Below are positions 11,001-18,023 of a DNA stretch of 64,000 nt, in pieces. The notes below the pieces were generated by a model, which was not told the origin of the DNA, did not search any database, and saw nothing but the letters and a program-made list of their open reading frames with translations. How positions within the stretch are numbered: the first letter of the stretch is position 1; every line of letters starts with the position of its first letter. The stretch comes from an uncultured Candidatus Saccharibacteria bacterium. GTDB taxonomy: Bacteria > Patescibacteriota > Saccharimonadia > Saccharimonadales > Saccharimonadaceae. A program made the translations under genes and the position numbers. Location of the stretch: assembly GCA_945873065.1 (NCBI GenBank), contig CAMCBN010000001.1, positions 186,001 through 250,000 on the forward strand. The letters run 5' to 3'.

Positions 11001-11268
11001 TGGTGGCCAGTCTCTTCATCCATACGGAAAAGCAGTAGACCTTAGTCCGATAGGTGGATGCGGAGATGGTGCTGGCGAGGAGTGTATCCAGGCCATACAA
11101 GAAGTGATGGATTCTAATATACTGCCACAAGGAGGAGGTTTCGGCCAAAAATCATGCGGTGGGGGCAGAGGATCGATCAATGCTGCCATTACCGCCAAGG
11201 GATTAGTCACATTTGACGATGGTTGTACTCATCTTCATATTGATCTCGGCCACAACTCAGGAGGTTGA
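8065..11268 (+). CDS. Large membrane protein with C-terminal M15-type peptidase-like domain
   Basis: This 1067-residue protein begins with a Thr-Pro run encoded by a CCAACA repeat, then a low-complexity acidic region. A hydrophobic segment lies near residues 160-195 and a second hydrophobic stretch near 585-640. The last ~140 residues look like an M15 (D-Ala-D-Ala carboxypeptidase/VanX-type) fold: SLHPYGKAVDL at 983-993 gives His985 and Asp992, and THLHID at 1055-1060 gives His1058, the classic zinc-ligand spacing. I infer that this end faces the cell wall and trims peptidoglycan at the T4SS channel. The upstream VirB4 gene ends 18 nt before, so they are in one operon. The central 600 residues match nothing I recognise. 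Confidence 0.68.
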   Translation: MPTPTPTPTPAPRPPSRPTGPIRNPGQRQWNQRINRSRPSYANRLHDQESAGSATSYNTKPGGGGGYDFVNSMNSFGNSSGSSADPLTVFGSNPSRGDSNEDIPNNTVNDDAADDAADDARQQEENPSGSWADNTTPGEKVANAAKNIKGGKFGKIGRFGPVGFIIFVMLSLASVVSFFGGPGLMIVHVVEAITSKYSLPLASVMESRSHKIIKAKLKNSTTGMCTPVKVRCKYATFSEREIKNLKKAGIEFEGKTKEFGIGSHKWVKPEGLKWTDKSGKTTIITPEEFSKKVKSMPEFAEALHTAYNPHFSSIRNNVFLKLREKFRIPDDKPKHTDEKDKNQAAEGISEESRNGRKADKANAPTNKDDPNYQGNDPDGCDSECQKKNGVTSDLNQAADGTDSEASKLARAAGHSGLETVTKTLKVTGAVDDACSVYGMYKAVSLGVKMVRNVQLMRFAMLTLTTGSMIKAMNEFGNGNSSDTLTPENVAFVGTLWTQTMRHTEKDDKGKDVITTTKSGIESFGFRYAAYGDSGIDDAASLYTNGGSFGGSTFGKVNDAITKIVDGIGGRKAADTTCKVNNNIFVQGTVLIGSIALMLIPGAGAAIKASTLVVQAGLQVALQVAQAILPGILADILSGYVLPKTFDELAGEVTGNATVSGAGALMSANSRQSMAPLTASQAQANKPFYDQYQRQYAREQRATHSPFDATSKYTFLGSIYSQFMPTFAKMQTGRLSDIFSAFGKLAAAPSRIFSAKANAAAGETYDTCKDTEYRDLNLATDPFCNIVYGTDNNTEPDELANSLSDSGEVDDEGKPTGKFAEWTKRCNESDTPIGSTGEDSTESDGSECLLGNGKNSGKYATYKVDQLILDSMENGESEEGSGGSSSSGSSSSVPTGDAKSLAQQILDNPNITISDGEWRSGVSPKEQIANTAAGQTAIPSPIATQYSRNVDPRILQVILLVAQKHKINITSLLRISNTVSGGQSLHPYGKAVDLSPIGGCGDGAGEECIQAIQEVMDSNILPQGGGFGQKSCGGGRGSINAAITAKGLVTFDDGCTHLHIDLGHNSGG
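8068..8091 (+). repeat. CCAACA repeat directly after a start codon
   Basis: Three perfect and one imperfect CCAACA units follow the ATG at 8065 and encode the Thr-Pro run. It is the same unit as at 4730-4759. Confidence 0.85.
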
Positions 11269-11300
11269 TGTAAATATATAAAGGATAAAATACCAATATC

Positions 11301-12566
11301 ATGATGTGTTACATAATGTTACCCAATAAACAGAAACAGCGATACACGTTTAGCAAGAGCACTTCCATCAGGCGTGGTATCTTGTTTTTGTTGATAGCAG
11401 TAATGACTTTCACTAACAATAGCTTAGTCCATGCTGTCAACATGGAGTTTATGTCACAGATCGATGCACGATGGTACAACGATGAGGGCAAAAACTGTTC
11501 TACAAGCACTACTGGGGGCACAGACGGAACTGGTGCGACTAGTACGGCTGATTTGAAAGAGTTTGTCAAAAAGTATATTAGTATGGCTGTAGAAGTGAAC
11601 AAGAAATACGGCCTCCCCTACGAGGCAATTTTAGCACAGGGTTCTATCGAATCAGCATATGGCCGCTCTGGACTAACAGTCAACGCTAATAATTTCTTCG
11701 GCATCAAGGCAGGGGGTAATTGGTCTGGTGATGTTGTCAATATGTCCACCGAAGAAGAGGTCGGTGGTGGCCGTACTACCATAGTCGATGGGTTCCGTAA
11801 ATACCCAACTGTCGAAGCAGGCTGGCTTGACTACGGGGAGTTCATCACCAAAAATTCTCGCTACAAAGAGGCTCTTAAATATCCAGGCGACCCCCGTAAA
11901 TATATCCAGGAAATCAAAAATGCCGGGTATGCTACTGCTAGCGAGTATGTTGAGATAAACATCAAGCAAATCGCTTCTATTGAACAAATCGTTAAAGAAG
12001 AGAATCTTTCGCCACCGTCATCAGAAATTAAAGTCGAGGGCGGTGGATCGGCATCGACGAGTGGTGCTAGCGGCTCAAACGGTTGTACATCTTCAGGTAT
12101 AGCTGGTGCTTCGGCTAGCAAAATTGTCGAAAAAGCCAAAAGTTTAGCTTGGGAAGATGGAAGAACCGTTGGTGATGGTAGCGAAAAGCCAGAATACCGA
12201 GAAGCTCGGTCGCAGTACAACCCAGGAGGGGGGTCAAATACTGATTGCGGACGTTTCGTCGCAACAGTGATGCGCGCCAGTGGAGCTGACCCTGATTATC
12301 CACCTGTCGGAACTTCTGTGCAATATCCGTATCTTGAGAGTAAAACCGACAAATACTACACCAAGAAGTCTCCTGCCGCTACAGATTTACAGCCAGGTGA
12401 TATATTGATCTTCAATGGGCATACTCTTATCTATACTGGCGACATTGGCAATGGGTTTACTATGACACAAGCATCTCTCGGCGACCATGTACCGAGTTAT
12501 CGGACACAATCTACTGTCGAGTGGATGTTAGGTCAATCAGGAGTAATGTTAGCAAGGTTAAAATAA
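11301..12566 (+). CDS. Secreted wall hydrolase: glucosaminidase + CHAP/NlpC-like domain (VirB1-like role)
   Basis: The 421-residue protein has an N-terminal signal or anchor (about residues 28-48). A glucosaminidase/lysozyme-like domain spans about 85-240; the motif AILAQGSIESAYGRSG holds the likely catalytic Glu117, and NNFFGIKA follows. A Ser/Gly linker leads to a CHAP/NlpC-like domain with the expected Cys316 (NTDCGRF) and His374 (FNGHTLIYTG). Together it could cut both glycan strands and peptide bridges, the job of VirB1-type enzymes that open the wall for a T4SS. The ATG at 11301 is preceded by a weak GGAT; the next in-frame ATG at 11304 is also possible. Confidence 0.8.
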   Translation: MMCYIMLPNKQKQRYTFSKSTSIRRGILFLLIAVMTFTNNSLVHAVNMEFMSQIDARWYNDEGKNCSTSTTGGTDGTGATSTADLKEFVKKYISMAVEVNKKYGLPYEAILAQGSIESAYGRSGLTVNANNFFGIKAGGNWSGDVVNMSTEEEVGGGRTTIVDGFRKYPTVEAGWLDYGEFITKNSRYKEALKYPGDPRKYIQEIKNAGYATASEYVEINIKQIASIEQIVKEENLSPPSSEIKVEGGGSASTSGASGSNGCTSSGIAGASASKIVEKAKSLAWEDGRTVGDGSEKPEYREARSQYNPGGGSNTDCGRFVATVMRASGADPDYPPVGTSVQYPYLESKTDKYYTKKSPAATDLQPGDILIFNGHTLIYTGDIGNGFTMTQASLGDHVPSYRTQSTVEWMLGQSGVMLARLK

Positions 12567-12567
12567 A

Positions 12568-13311
12568 ATGGAAACGTTTGATTATCTCATACAACGATAC
12601 AGGCGAGAGCTAATGCTTGCGGGTATATTCCTTGCTGTAATAGTAGGTGCATTAATTATCAAATGGTACAGCGATACTATCACATATGATGCCACGCTAT
12701 ACGTCTACTCTGTACCAGATAGATTGACAGTATCTTACGATAACGTTAAAAACCAAGGTTTATCCTCGAAAACGAAGCACCCGGTCAAAAGTGGTGAATA
12801 CACGTTCACTTTTAAGGCAGATGGTTTTAGTGAATATTCTACCAAGTTGTCTATCAAAAAAGGGGAGCAAAAGATTTTGGTGTTTGCACTTACACCTCAA
12901 ACAGAGGCAGCTCGTCGAGAATCAGCAAAGGATAAATATCGCGAAGTATACGATGGTGTTGGTAGCAAAAAAGCAAACCAAGGCGCAGCTAAACTAGAGC
13001 AATCTGCTCCATTAGTCAATAAACTACCGTATTACAGTCGCTGGTGGTATGTTATTACGTGTAAACCATATCGCACAGCAGACCGCACCCAAAGACTAGG
13101 TGTCTGTATTGTAACCTCCGACAAAAACAGTAAAGAGCAGGTCGATCAAGCTATGAATTACCTTAAGAAAAATGACACAAACCTCGACCGATACGACCTC
13201 AAGATAAATGGCTATCCATACCCAACATCAAAAGAGATGCGCGAAAATACCTTGATGCCTTGCGGTGGCAGCCAACCTTCGTGGTGTTATATTTATCCTG
13301 AAGAACATTAA
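12568..13311 (+). CDS. Membrane-anchored protein with PEGA-like domain
   Basis: This 247-residue protein has one membrane segment at about residues 16-33, then a PEGA-like beta domain (about 42-112: ATLYVYSVPDRLTVSYDN, then SGEYTFTFKADGFSEY). The C-terminal part has three Cys (ITCKPYR, LGVCIV, MPCGGSQPSWC) and no known domain. PEGA domains usually sit on the outer face of the membrane and may bind surface structures. Its ATG begins one nucleotide after the stop of the wall hydrolase, so it is the last gene of the T4SS-like operon. Confidence 0.6.
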   Translation: METFDYLIQRYRRELMLAGIFLAVIVGALIIKWYSDTITYDATLYVYSVPDRLTVSYDNVKNQGLSSKTKHPVKSGEYTFTFKADGFSEYSTKLSIKKGEQKILVFALTPQTEAARRESAKDKYREVYDGVGSKKANQGAAKLEQSAPLVNKLPYYSRWWYVITCKPYRTADRTQRLGVCIVTSDKNSKEQVDQAMNYLKKNDTNLDRYDLKINGYPYPTSKEMRENTLMPCGGSQPSWCYIYPEEH

Positions 13312-13371
13312 TTGATAATCACGAACTAGTATAAAGTGTCTGTCTGTATACATTTTTAGTTCATTCAATAT

Positions 13372-14406
13372 TTATTTTACAATAGAAACATATTTTGTAT
13401 CAGCAGGCAAGTTAATCACTTTTTCCGTGGTGGTAATTATAACTTGATGCGTGGCAAATGTATATGAGAGATTTTGCTTGCGCTGATCATCTAATTCACC
13501 AAAAACATCATCGAGTAGAAATAACGGTCTCTTACCTGTCTGCTGTTCAATAACTTGTAGTTCAATAAATTTTAATGCTAACACAGCTGTACGGATCTCA
13601 CCTCGCGACATCACTGCTGCCGGCTGATTATTAAATTGCAATTGGAAGTCATGTCTATGCGGGCCAATACTAGTAAAACCAAGAATCTGGTCTCGTGCGA
13701 CTGCTTGCTCTAATTGAGCTAATAATGTCTGACTCGTCAACGGCTCAGTTAGGCTATACTGTATAGATAATATGTCGTTTGTGTGTGAAATAGACTGATA
13801 TATCGATCGTAGTCGCTGTTGTATATCTACTATTATTTGTTGTCGTGCTGATACAATAGCTGCACCATACTGAGCTAGGGAAATATTCCAAGCGAAGAGG
13901 TTTGATAGATCTAGCCCGGATTGCTGTTTTAATATCTCATTTCGCTGTCGTAATATTCGTTCATATCGCCGTACTAAAATACTATATTGCGGATTTATCT
14001 GTTCTATGAGCAGATCAAGATATTGTCGTCGTCTAGCAGGACTGCCGTTGATAATTCGTAAGTCGTCCGGCTCAAATAACACTATCGGCAACCGCTGGTC
14101 TTTAGTTAATATTGCTCGAGTAGTGGCATTTATAGTAAATGATCGCTTACGTTCAAATGACTTATAAATGACAGTGCGCGATTGTCGTTCATATTGTCCA
14201 TCAATACGTAGCCATGGTTGATCATAGCTCACTAATTCTCGCAAACTGCCACGAAATGATTTACCTTGATACAGTAGATTAATAGCCTCTAAAACCGATG
14301 TTTTACCCGCACCATTAATACCGTGCAATACTGTCACGTGTGGCGCAAAGTTAACCGCCGTATCGGCATGACTGCGAACATGTTGCAAACGAATCGATCG
14401 AAGCAT
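13372..14406 (-). CDS. recF: DNA replication and repair protein RecF
   Basis: RecF loads RecA at gapped DNA with RecO and RecR. The 344-residue protein has Walker A GINGAGKT at 29-36, the ABC-type signature MSRGEIRTAVLALK near 270, and Walker B LFLLDDVFGELDD near 300, all in the right order and at family length. It follows dnaN with a 6-bp gap (14407-14412), the classic dnaA-dnaN-recF order. The 3' end faces the T4SS operon, with about 60 bp between the stops. gyrB, which often follows recF, is absent here. Confidence 0.95.
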   Translation of the reverse strand: MLRSIRLQHVRSHADTAVNFAPHVTVLHGINGAGKTSVLEAINLLYQGKSFRGSLRELVSYDQPWLRIDGQYERQSRTVIYKSFERKRSFTINATTRAILTKDQRLPIVLFEPDDLRIINGSPARRRQYLDLLIEQINPQYSILVRRYERILRQRNEILKQQSGLDLSNLFAWNISLAQYGAAIVSARQQIIVDIQQRLRSIYQSISHTNDILSIQYSLTEPLTSQTLLAQLEQAVARDQILGFTSIGPHRHDFQLQFNNQPAAVMSRGEIRTAVLALKFIELQVIEQQTGKRPLFLLDDVFGELDDQRKQNLSYTFATHQVIITTTEKVINLPADTKYVSIVK

Positions 14407-14412
14407 TCCTAG

Positions 14413-15513
14413 TTAGCTCTTTAGCGGCATAATAATATGTACATAATTTGGCTCATCGCCGACTGCCGAGAGGACACATGGCGATAATTTACCACTAAAA
14501 CGAAACTCGACTTGCTCACCGTCTATCACATGCAATGCATCAGTAATATAACGTGAATTAAGTGTGATCACACCATTGCCCGTCACATCGGCATCAGCCG
14601 AGCTGACATTCTCACCGAGCTCACTCGCGATTGAATGAATACTGATATTTTGCTTTTCGTCGTCGATCGTCACTGTCACACTACCACCAGAATCACGTGC
14701 AAATAGCCCAGCCACCTTAACGACACGTGAAAAGTCATTTGCGTGCACTTTAGCAGTAGTCTCCGATTGACGTGGTATAAGCTGACGGTAGTTCGGGTAA
14801 GTACCATCGATCAACCGACTAGTAATCTCTATATCATCGAGCCGAAATCGTACCTGCGTGTCATCAAATAATACATCGACCGCCTCTGTAGTATCGCCAA
14901 GAGAACGCAGTACTTCCTGCAAACTACTTGCTGGTACGATCGCTGCGATATCGCTCTGGCTAGCCATTAATTGCCGCTCAGCCAGACGATATCCATCCGT
15001 GGCGGCGAGATACAATTGTCCTTCGACAGTATGCCAATATACCCCTGTCAAAACCGGACGCGACGTATCATGTCCACACGCTACCAATGTCTGTTGAGCC
15101 GCTTGCTTGAAATCGACGACCGCTACTGAATATTGCACTGCTTGCGACTCATCGATCGTAGGTAGCTCTGGAAAATCATCAGCTACCACTCCATTAATGA
15201 CCGAGGTATAACCACCAGAAGTGATAGTCATTTTCGTGTCATCTGTCGTTAATTCTAACGTACCTTTCGGCAAGCTAGCTACAAATTCACCCACCAACTT
15301 TGCTGGCAGTGTGATCACACCTGGCATTTCGACCTTTGCTCCAACGTAACAGGTCGCGGCTATCTCCAAATTAGTAGCAGCCACTAATAGCCGCGTACCT
15401 TCTGTACGGAACAGGACATTACCTAGGATAGGTAGTCCAGTTTTTCCATCTGCTACTCTACCAACTATGTTTAATGCTCGCGCTAAATTTTCTTGAGTAA
15501 CTGAAAGTCTCAT
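14413..15513 (-). CDS. dnaN: DNA polymerase III beta subunit (sliding clamp)
   Basis: The 366-residue clamp starts MRLSVTQENLARALNIVGRV and ends with the conserved PNYVHIIMPLK, both typical of DnaN. It forms the ring that holds DNA polymerase III on DNA. A good Shine-Dalgarno (AAAAGGAG) sits upstream of the ATG, so this gene has a leadered mRNA, unlike many others here. The upstream 15514-15809 region holds DnaA boxes. Confidence 0.96.
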   Translation of the reverse strand: MRLSVTQENLARALNIVGRVADGKTGLPILGNVLFRTEGTRLLVAATNLEIAATCYVGAKVEMPGVITLPAKLVGEFVASLPKGTLELTTDDTKMTITSGGYTSVINGVVADDFPELPTIDESQAVQYSVAVVDFKQAAQQTLVACGHDTSRPVLTGVYWHTVEGQLYLAATDGYRLAERQLMASQSDIAAIVPASSLQEVLRSLGDTTEAVDVLFDDTQVRFRLDDIEITSRLIDGTYPNYRQLIPRQSETTAKVHANDFSRVVKVAGLFARDSGGSVTVTIDDEKQNISIHSIASELGENVSSADADVTGNGVITLNSRYITDALHVIDGEQVEFRFSGKLSPCVLSAVGDEPNYVHIIMPLKS

Positions 15514-15809
15514 ATATTAAACTCCTTTTCTTTTTTTTAAAGGTGAAGGTAATAATAGGCTTTGTGGATAGTGTGAATAACTGCGCTTCAACAGGGGTGA
15601 GATGCAAAAAACTATGGGGATAATAGTATGATAAATCGGTGTTTAGTTTCGTGGATAAAATAGCTTTGTACACACGGCAAGCAAAAACCCTAATGAAGCT
15701 GCTAGTCGATGTGGATAAAGTCACACAATCTATCCACCAATATATAAGACGTGAAAACACATTTTTTCCACAGCGTGAAATGATAAAAAATAATGAGTAG
15801 TGGCTCGGT
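15514..15809. other. Probable oriC half: DnaA-box cluster between dnaN and dnaA
   Basis: This 296-bp gap has no gene. It contains a perfect DnaA box TGTGGATAA at 15710-15718. Near matches are TGTGGATAG at 15563-15571, TGTGAATAA directly adjacent at 15572-15580, CGTGGATAA at 15650-15658, CTATCCACC at 15730-15738 and TTTTCCACA at 15764-15772. The dnaA-dnaN spacer is the usual origin position in bacteria with this gene order. A frame reading 15458-15850 on the - strand is spurious. Confidence 0.75.
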
Positions 15810-17192
15810 TTACGCATATAACTTGTCTCTAATATCAGCGACTTGCTCACGGATTAGGTAATCTAGCTTGATTGATTTTTCGATTTTTTCGACAGAATGA
15901 ATAGCAGTGGTGTGGTCTTTGCGGCCGAGCTCGTTAGCTATTTGTGGAAAACTAAGATGTAGCTCGCTTCGGAGTAGATACATAGCGATTTGTCGCGGCA
16001 CAACTATATGCTTTGAACGTTTGGCGCTGCAGATTTCCTTGCTGTCTAGCTGGAAGTGGCGGGCTGTTTTGTCGATGATTTGCTTGGCAGTTAGGTGCTG
16101 TGGCCGAGTACGTCGAACATTACCTAGTAGGCCCTCTGCGGTAGTTACATCAGGGGCAACACCGCGCATCTCGGCGTAAGCAAGGAGTTGATTTAGTGCA
16201 CCTTCAAGCTCACGGACATTGGTTTTGATATTTTGTGCTAAGTATTCGACTGTCTCACGTTCGAGTGTGACCCCCGAAAAGTTCGCTTTGGTCTCTACTA
16301 TAGCACAGCGAGTCTCAAAGTCAGGCATCTGAATATCGATCGCCATCCCCCACTCGAATCGACTTCGTAAACGTTCGGTGAGGGTCGGGATGCTGTGTGG
16401 TGGCTTGTCGCTGCCAATGATGATTTGTTTGTTCGCTTGATGGAGAACATTGAAGGTATGAAAAAACTCTTCTTGGGTTTTTTCTTTGCCAGCAATGAAC
16501 TGCATGTCATCGACTATCAAGACGTCAACGTTGCGATACTTGTCGGAGAAACCAGTTTTCTTGAAGCGAATAGAGTCGAGAAATTCTTTGACGAAAGTCT
16601 CAGAGCTAAGATAAACGACTCGCGTCTCAGGGTTATTTTTGACGATTTCATTGCCGACTGCTTGAAGGAGATGTGTCTTACCGAGGCCGACACCACCATA
16701 AATAAATAGCGGATTATACTTCACACCGGGGTGGGCCGCGACAGCTTGGCAGGCGGTATAAGCTAAATCATTGCTCGAACCAACAATAAAATTCTGGAAT
16801 GTATAGCGCGTGTTGAGATTAGTGGTGGATGATTTGGTCGATGAATTGTGTGATGGTGCGATAAGGTCGACAGCACGCTGTTGTTTGTTGGCTGCCGACT
16901 GATCGAGTTGCCCAGTTGTTTCGCGGCTAATGATACGCTTTTTATTATTGTCTTTGCGGACTACGTAGGTAATGTGTGATGCGTCGATGCCATTATGTTG
17001 AAGTGTTTCGCGGATCATATCATCGAAACGAACCTCGAACTGTCGTATAGCGAAAATATTAGCCACGCCGATAGTGACACGACCATCTTTGTGGCTGATG
17101 AGTTCGGTGTTTTTGAACCATGTCGAAAAATTACCATCAGAAACCTGCAGTTCGATTTCACCGAGGACACTTTGCCACAGCGTGTGATTCAC
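15810..17192 (-). CDS. dnaA: Chromosomal replication initiator DnaA
   Basis: The 460-residue protein has all DnaA domains: N-terminal domain I (LWQSVLGEIELQVSDGNFSTW), a linker, the AAA+ core with Walker A GGVGLGKTH at 166-174 and Walker B VLIVDDMQF at 224-232, and the DNA-binding domain IV with GRKDHTTAIHSVEKI (DHTTAIHS about 426-433). The start is GTG at 17192, with Shine-Dalgarno GGAGG at 17198-17202. Its promoter (-35 TTGTGG, -10 TATACT on the - strand) overlaps a DnaA box, which suggests autoregulation. Confidence 0.97.
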   Translation of the reverse strand: MNHTLWQSVLGEIELQVSDGNFSTWFKNTELISHKDGRVTIGVANIFAIRQFEVRFDDMIRETLQHNGIDASHITYVVRKDNNKKRIISRETTGQLDQSAANKQQRAVDLIAPSHNSSTKSSTTNLNTRYTFQNFIVGSSNDLAYTACQAVAAHPGVKYNPLFIYGGVGLGKTHLLQAVGNEIVKNNPETRVVYLSSETFVKEFLDSIRFKKTGFSDKYRNVDVLIVDDMQFIAGKEKTQEEFFHTFNVLHQANKQIIIGSDKPPHSIPTLTERLRSRFEWGMAIDIQMPDFETRCAIVETKANFSGVTLERETVEYLAQNIKTNVRELEGALNQLLAYAEMRGVAPDVTTAEGLLGNVRRTRPQHLTAKQIIDKTARHFQLDSKEICSAKRSKHIVVPRQIAMYLLRSELHLSFPQIANELGRKDHTTAIHSVEKIEKSIKLDYLIREQVADIRDKLYA

Positions 17193-17231
17193 GATAACCT
17201 CCGTATGTTAGATGATATAGATACTCTTCTT

Positions 17232-17260
17232 AGTATACGGAACTACAGAGTTTTCCACAA
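17232..17260 (-). promoter_or_regulatory. dnaA promoter with embedded DnaA box
   Basis: On the - strand TTGTGG (17255-17260) and TATACT (17232-17237) are separated by 17 bp. The -35 overlaps the DnaA-box-like TTTTCCACA (read on +) at 17251-17259. Bound DnaA would block RNA polymerase. The predicted leader is about 33 nt and contains GGAGG. Confidence 0.65.
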
Positions 17261-17313
17261 TCGTGAGAAATACAACGCATCAAAAAATACACGAAAGGTG
17301 ACGGGGGTGGTCG

Positions 17314-17354
17314 TTTTCCACAGTTTAGCACTACATCTGTTAAACTGTGGAAAA
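17314..17354. promoter_or_regulatory. Perfect 14-bp dyad made of two DnaA-like boxes
   Basis: TTTTCCACAGTTTA (17314-17327) and its exact reverse complement (17341-17354) flank a 13-nt spacer. Each arm carries one TTTTCCACA box in opposite orientation. A further box-like AGTGGATAA lies at 17367-17375. The dyad is in the dnaA-rpmH divergent gap and is likely part of the origin or a DnaA operator. Confidence 0.75.
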
Positions 17355-17402
17355 ATTACAAGATAAAGTGGATAATCTTAATGGGGATCATGAATAGAAC
17401 GG

Positions 17403-17431
17403 TTGAAAATATCGGTAATAACCAGTATAAT
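17403..17431 (+). promoter_or_regulatory. rpmH promoter (near-consensus)
   Basis: TTGAAA (17403-17408) and TATAAT (17426-17431) have the ideal 17-bp spacing. The start codon at 17441 is only 9 nt after the -10, so the mRNA should be leaderless or have 1-3 nt of leader. An in-frame ATG at 17381 lies upstream of the promoter and cannot be the start of this transcript. Confidence 0.8.
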
Positions 17432-17440
17432 GCAGCCTAT

Positions 17441-17578
17441 ATGCCAAAGCGAACATATCAACCACATACACGTCATCGTGCACGAACACATGGGTTTCGG
17501 GCTCGGATAGCTAGCAAGGCTGGCCGAGCGGTTTTGAAGCGTCGTCGTGCAAAAGGTCGCGCAAAGATTGCGCTATAG
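17441..17578 (+). CDS. rpmH: 50S ribosomal protein L34
   Basis: The 45-residue product begins [20 protein letters not shown] and ends with the basic [12 protein letters not shown], a textbook L34. I choose the ATG at 17441 over the one 60 nt upstream because the family starts with [15 protein letters not shown] and the promoter lies between the two. It stands just upstream of rnpA, in the usual order, and divergent from dnaA. Confidence 0.96.
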   Translation: MPKRTYQPHTRHRARTHGFRARIASKAGRAVLKRRRAKGRAKIAL

Positions 17579-17599
17579 GAAAGGACGATTTTATCGTAG

Positions 17600-17629
17600 A
17601 TCCGCCATAGTAGGCGGATTTGCTATAAT
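17600..17629 (+). promoter_or_regulatory. rpmH-rnpA hairpin and rnpA extended -10
   Basis: ATCCGCC-N6-GGCGGAT (17600-17619) forms a seven-base-pair hairpin directly upstream of TGC-TATAAT (17621-17629), an extended -10. A smaller hairpin (ACGAT-TTT-ATCGT) is at 17585-17597. The arrangement may end or attenuate rpmH transcripts while a separate promoter drives rnpA. The -10 ends 12 nt before the rnpA ATG. Confidence 0.5.
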
Positions 17630-17641
17630 GAGATACCACAT

Positions 17642-17986
17642 ATGTTGCAGTATCGTTATAGATTCCATGGGTATGGCGGGCTTCGCTATCTTTATCGTCA
17701 TGCTCGGGCTGAGCGGTCACGTTTGATGACTATGAAATATATAGCCAATCGCCATCGCCGGTCATCGCGGATAGCTATCGTGGTGAGTAAAAAAATCCAC
17801 AAATCGGCAGTGGGACGAAACAGAATTCGTCGTCGATTATACGAAATTATGCGACAAGAGCTACCACAGATAATAGGTGTATATGACATTGCTTTGATCG
17901 TGACATCTAGTGAGGTGATGGCTATCCCTCATGATGAGTTGGTCTCATCGGTACGAGCACTGTTAGACCGTGCCGAGTTACATTAG
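17642..17986 (+). CDS. rnpA: Ribonuclease P protein component
   Basis: The 114-residue basic protein has the RNase P protein pattern: YRFHGYGGLRYLYRHAR near the N-terminus and the signature RIAIVVSKKIHKSAVGRNRIRR at about 42-63. It binds the RNase P RNA and helps process tRNA 5' ends. It lies between rpmH and yidC, the conserved order. The start is the ATG at 17642. Confidence 0.93.
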   Translation: MLQYRYRFHGYGGLRYLYRHARAERSRLMTMKYIANRHRRSSRIAIVVSKKIHKSAVGRNRIRRRLYEIMRQELPQIIGVYDIALIVTSSEVMAIPHDELVSSVRALLDRAELH

Positions 17987-18023
17987 GTAAATATGATACA
18001 ATAGACACAGTATTGGAGAGCGT

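Noticed and set aside
15458-15850. 130-residue - strand frame across the dnaN-dnaA gap
   Set aside because: It overlaps both dnaN and dnaA ends and covers the DnaA-box cluster. Its composition is Ser/Lys/Phe-rich, as expected from reading AT-rich origin DNA.
17381-17440. Upstream ATG start for rpmH
   Set aside because: It lies upstream of the -35 and -10 of the rpmH promoter, and L34 begins at MPKRTYQP.
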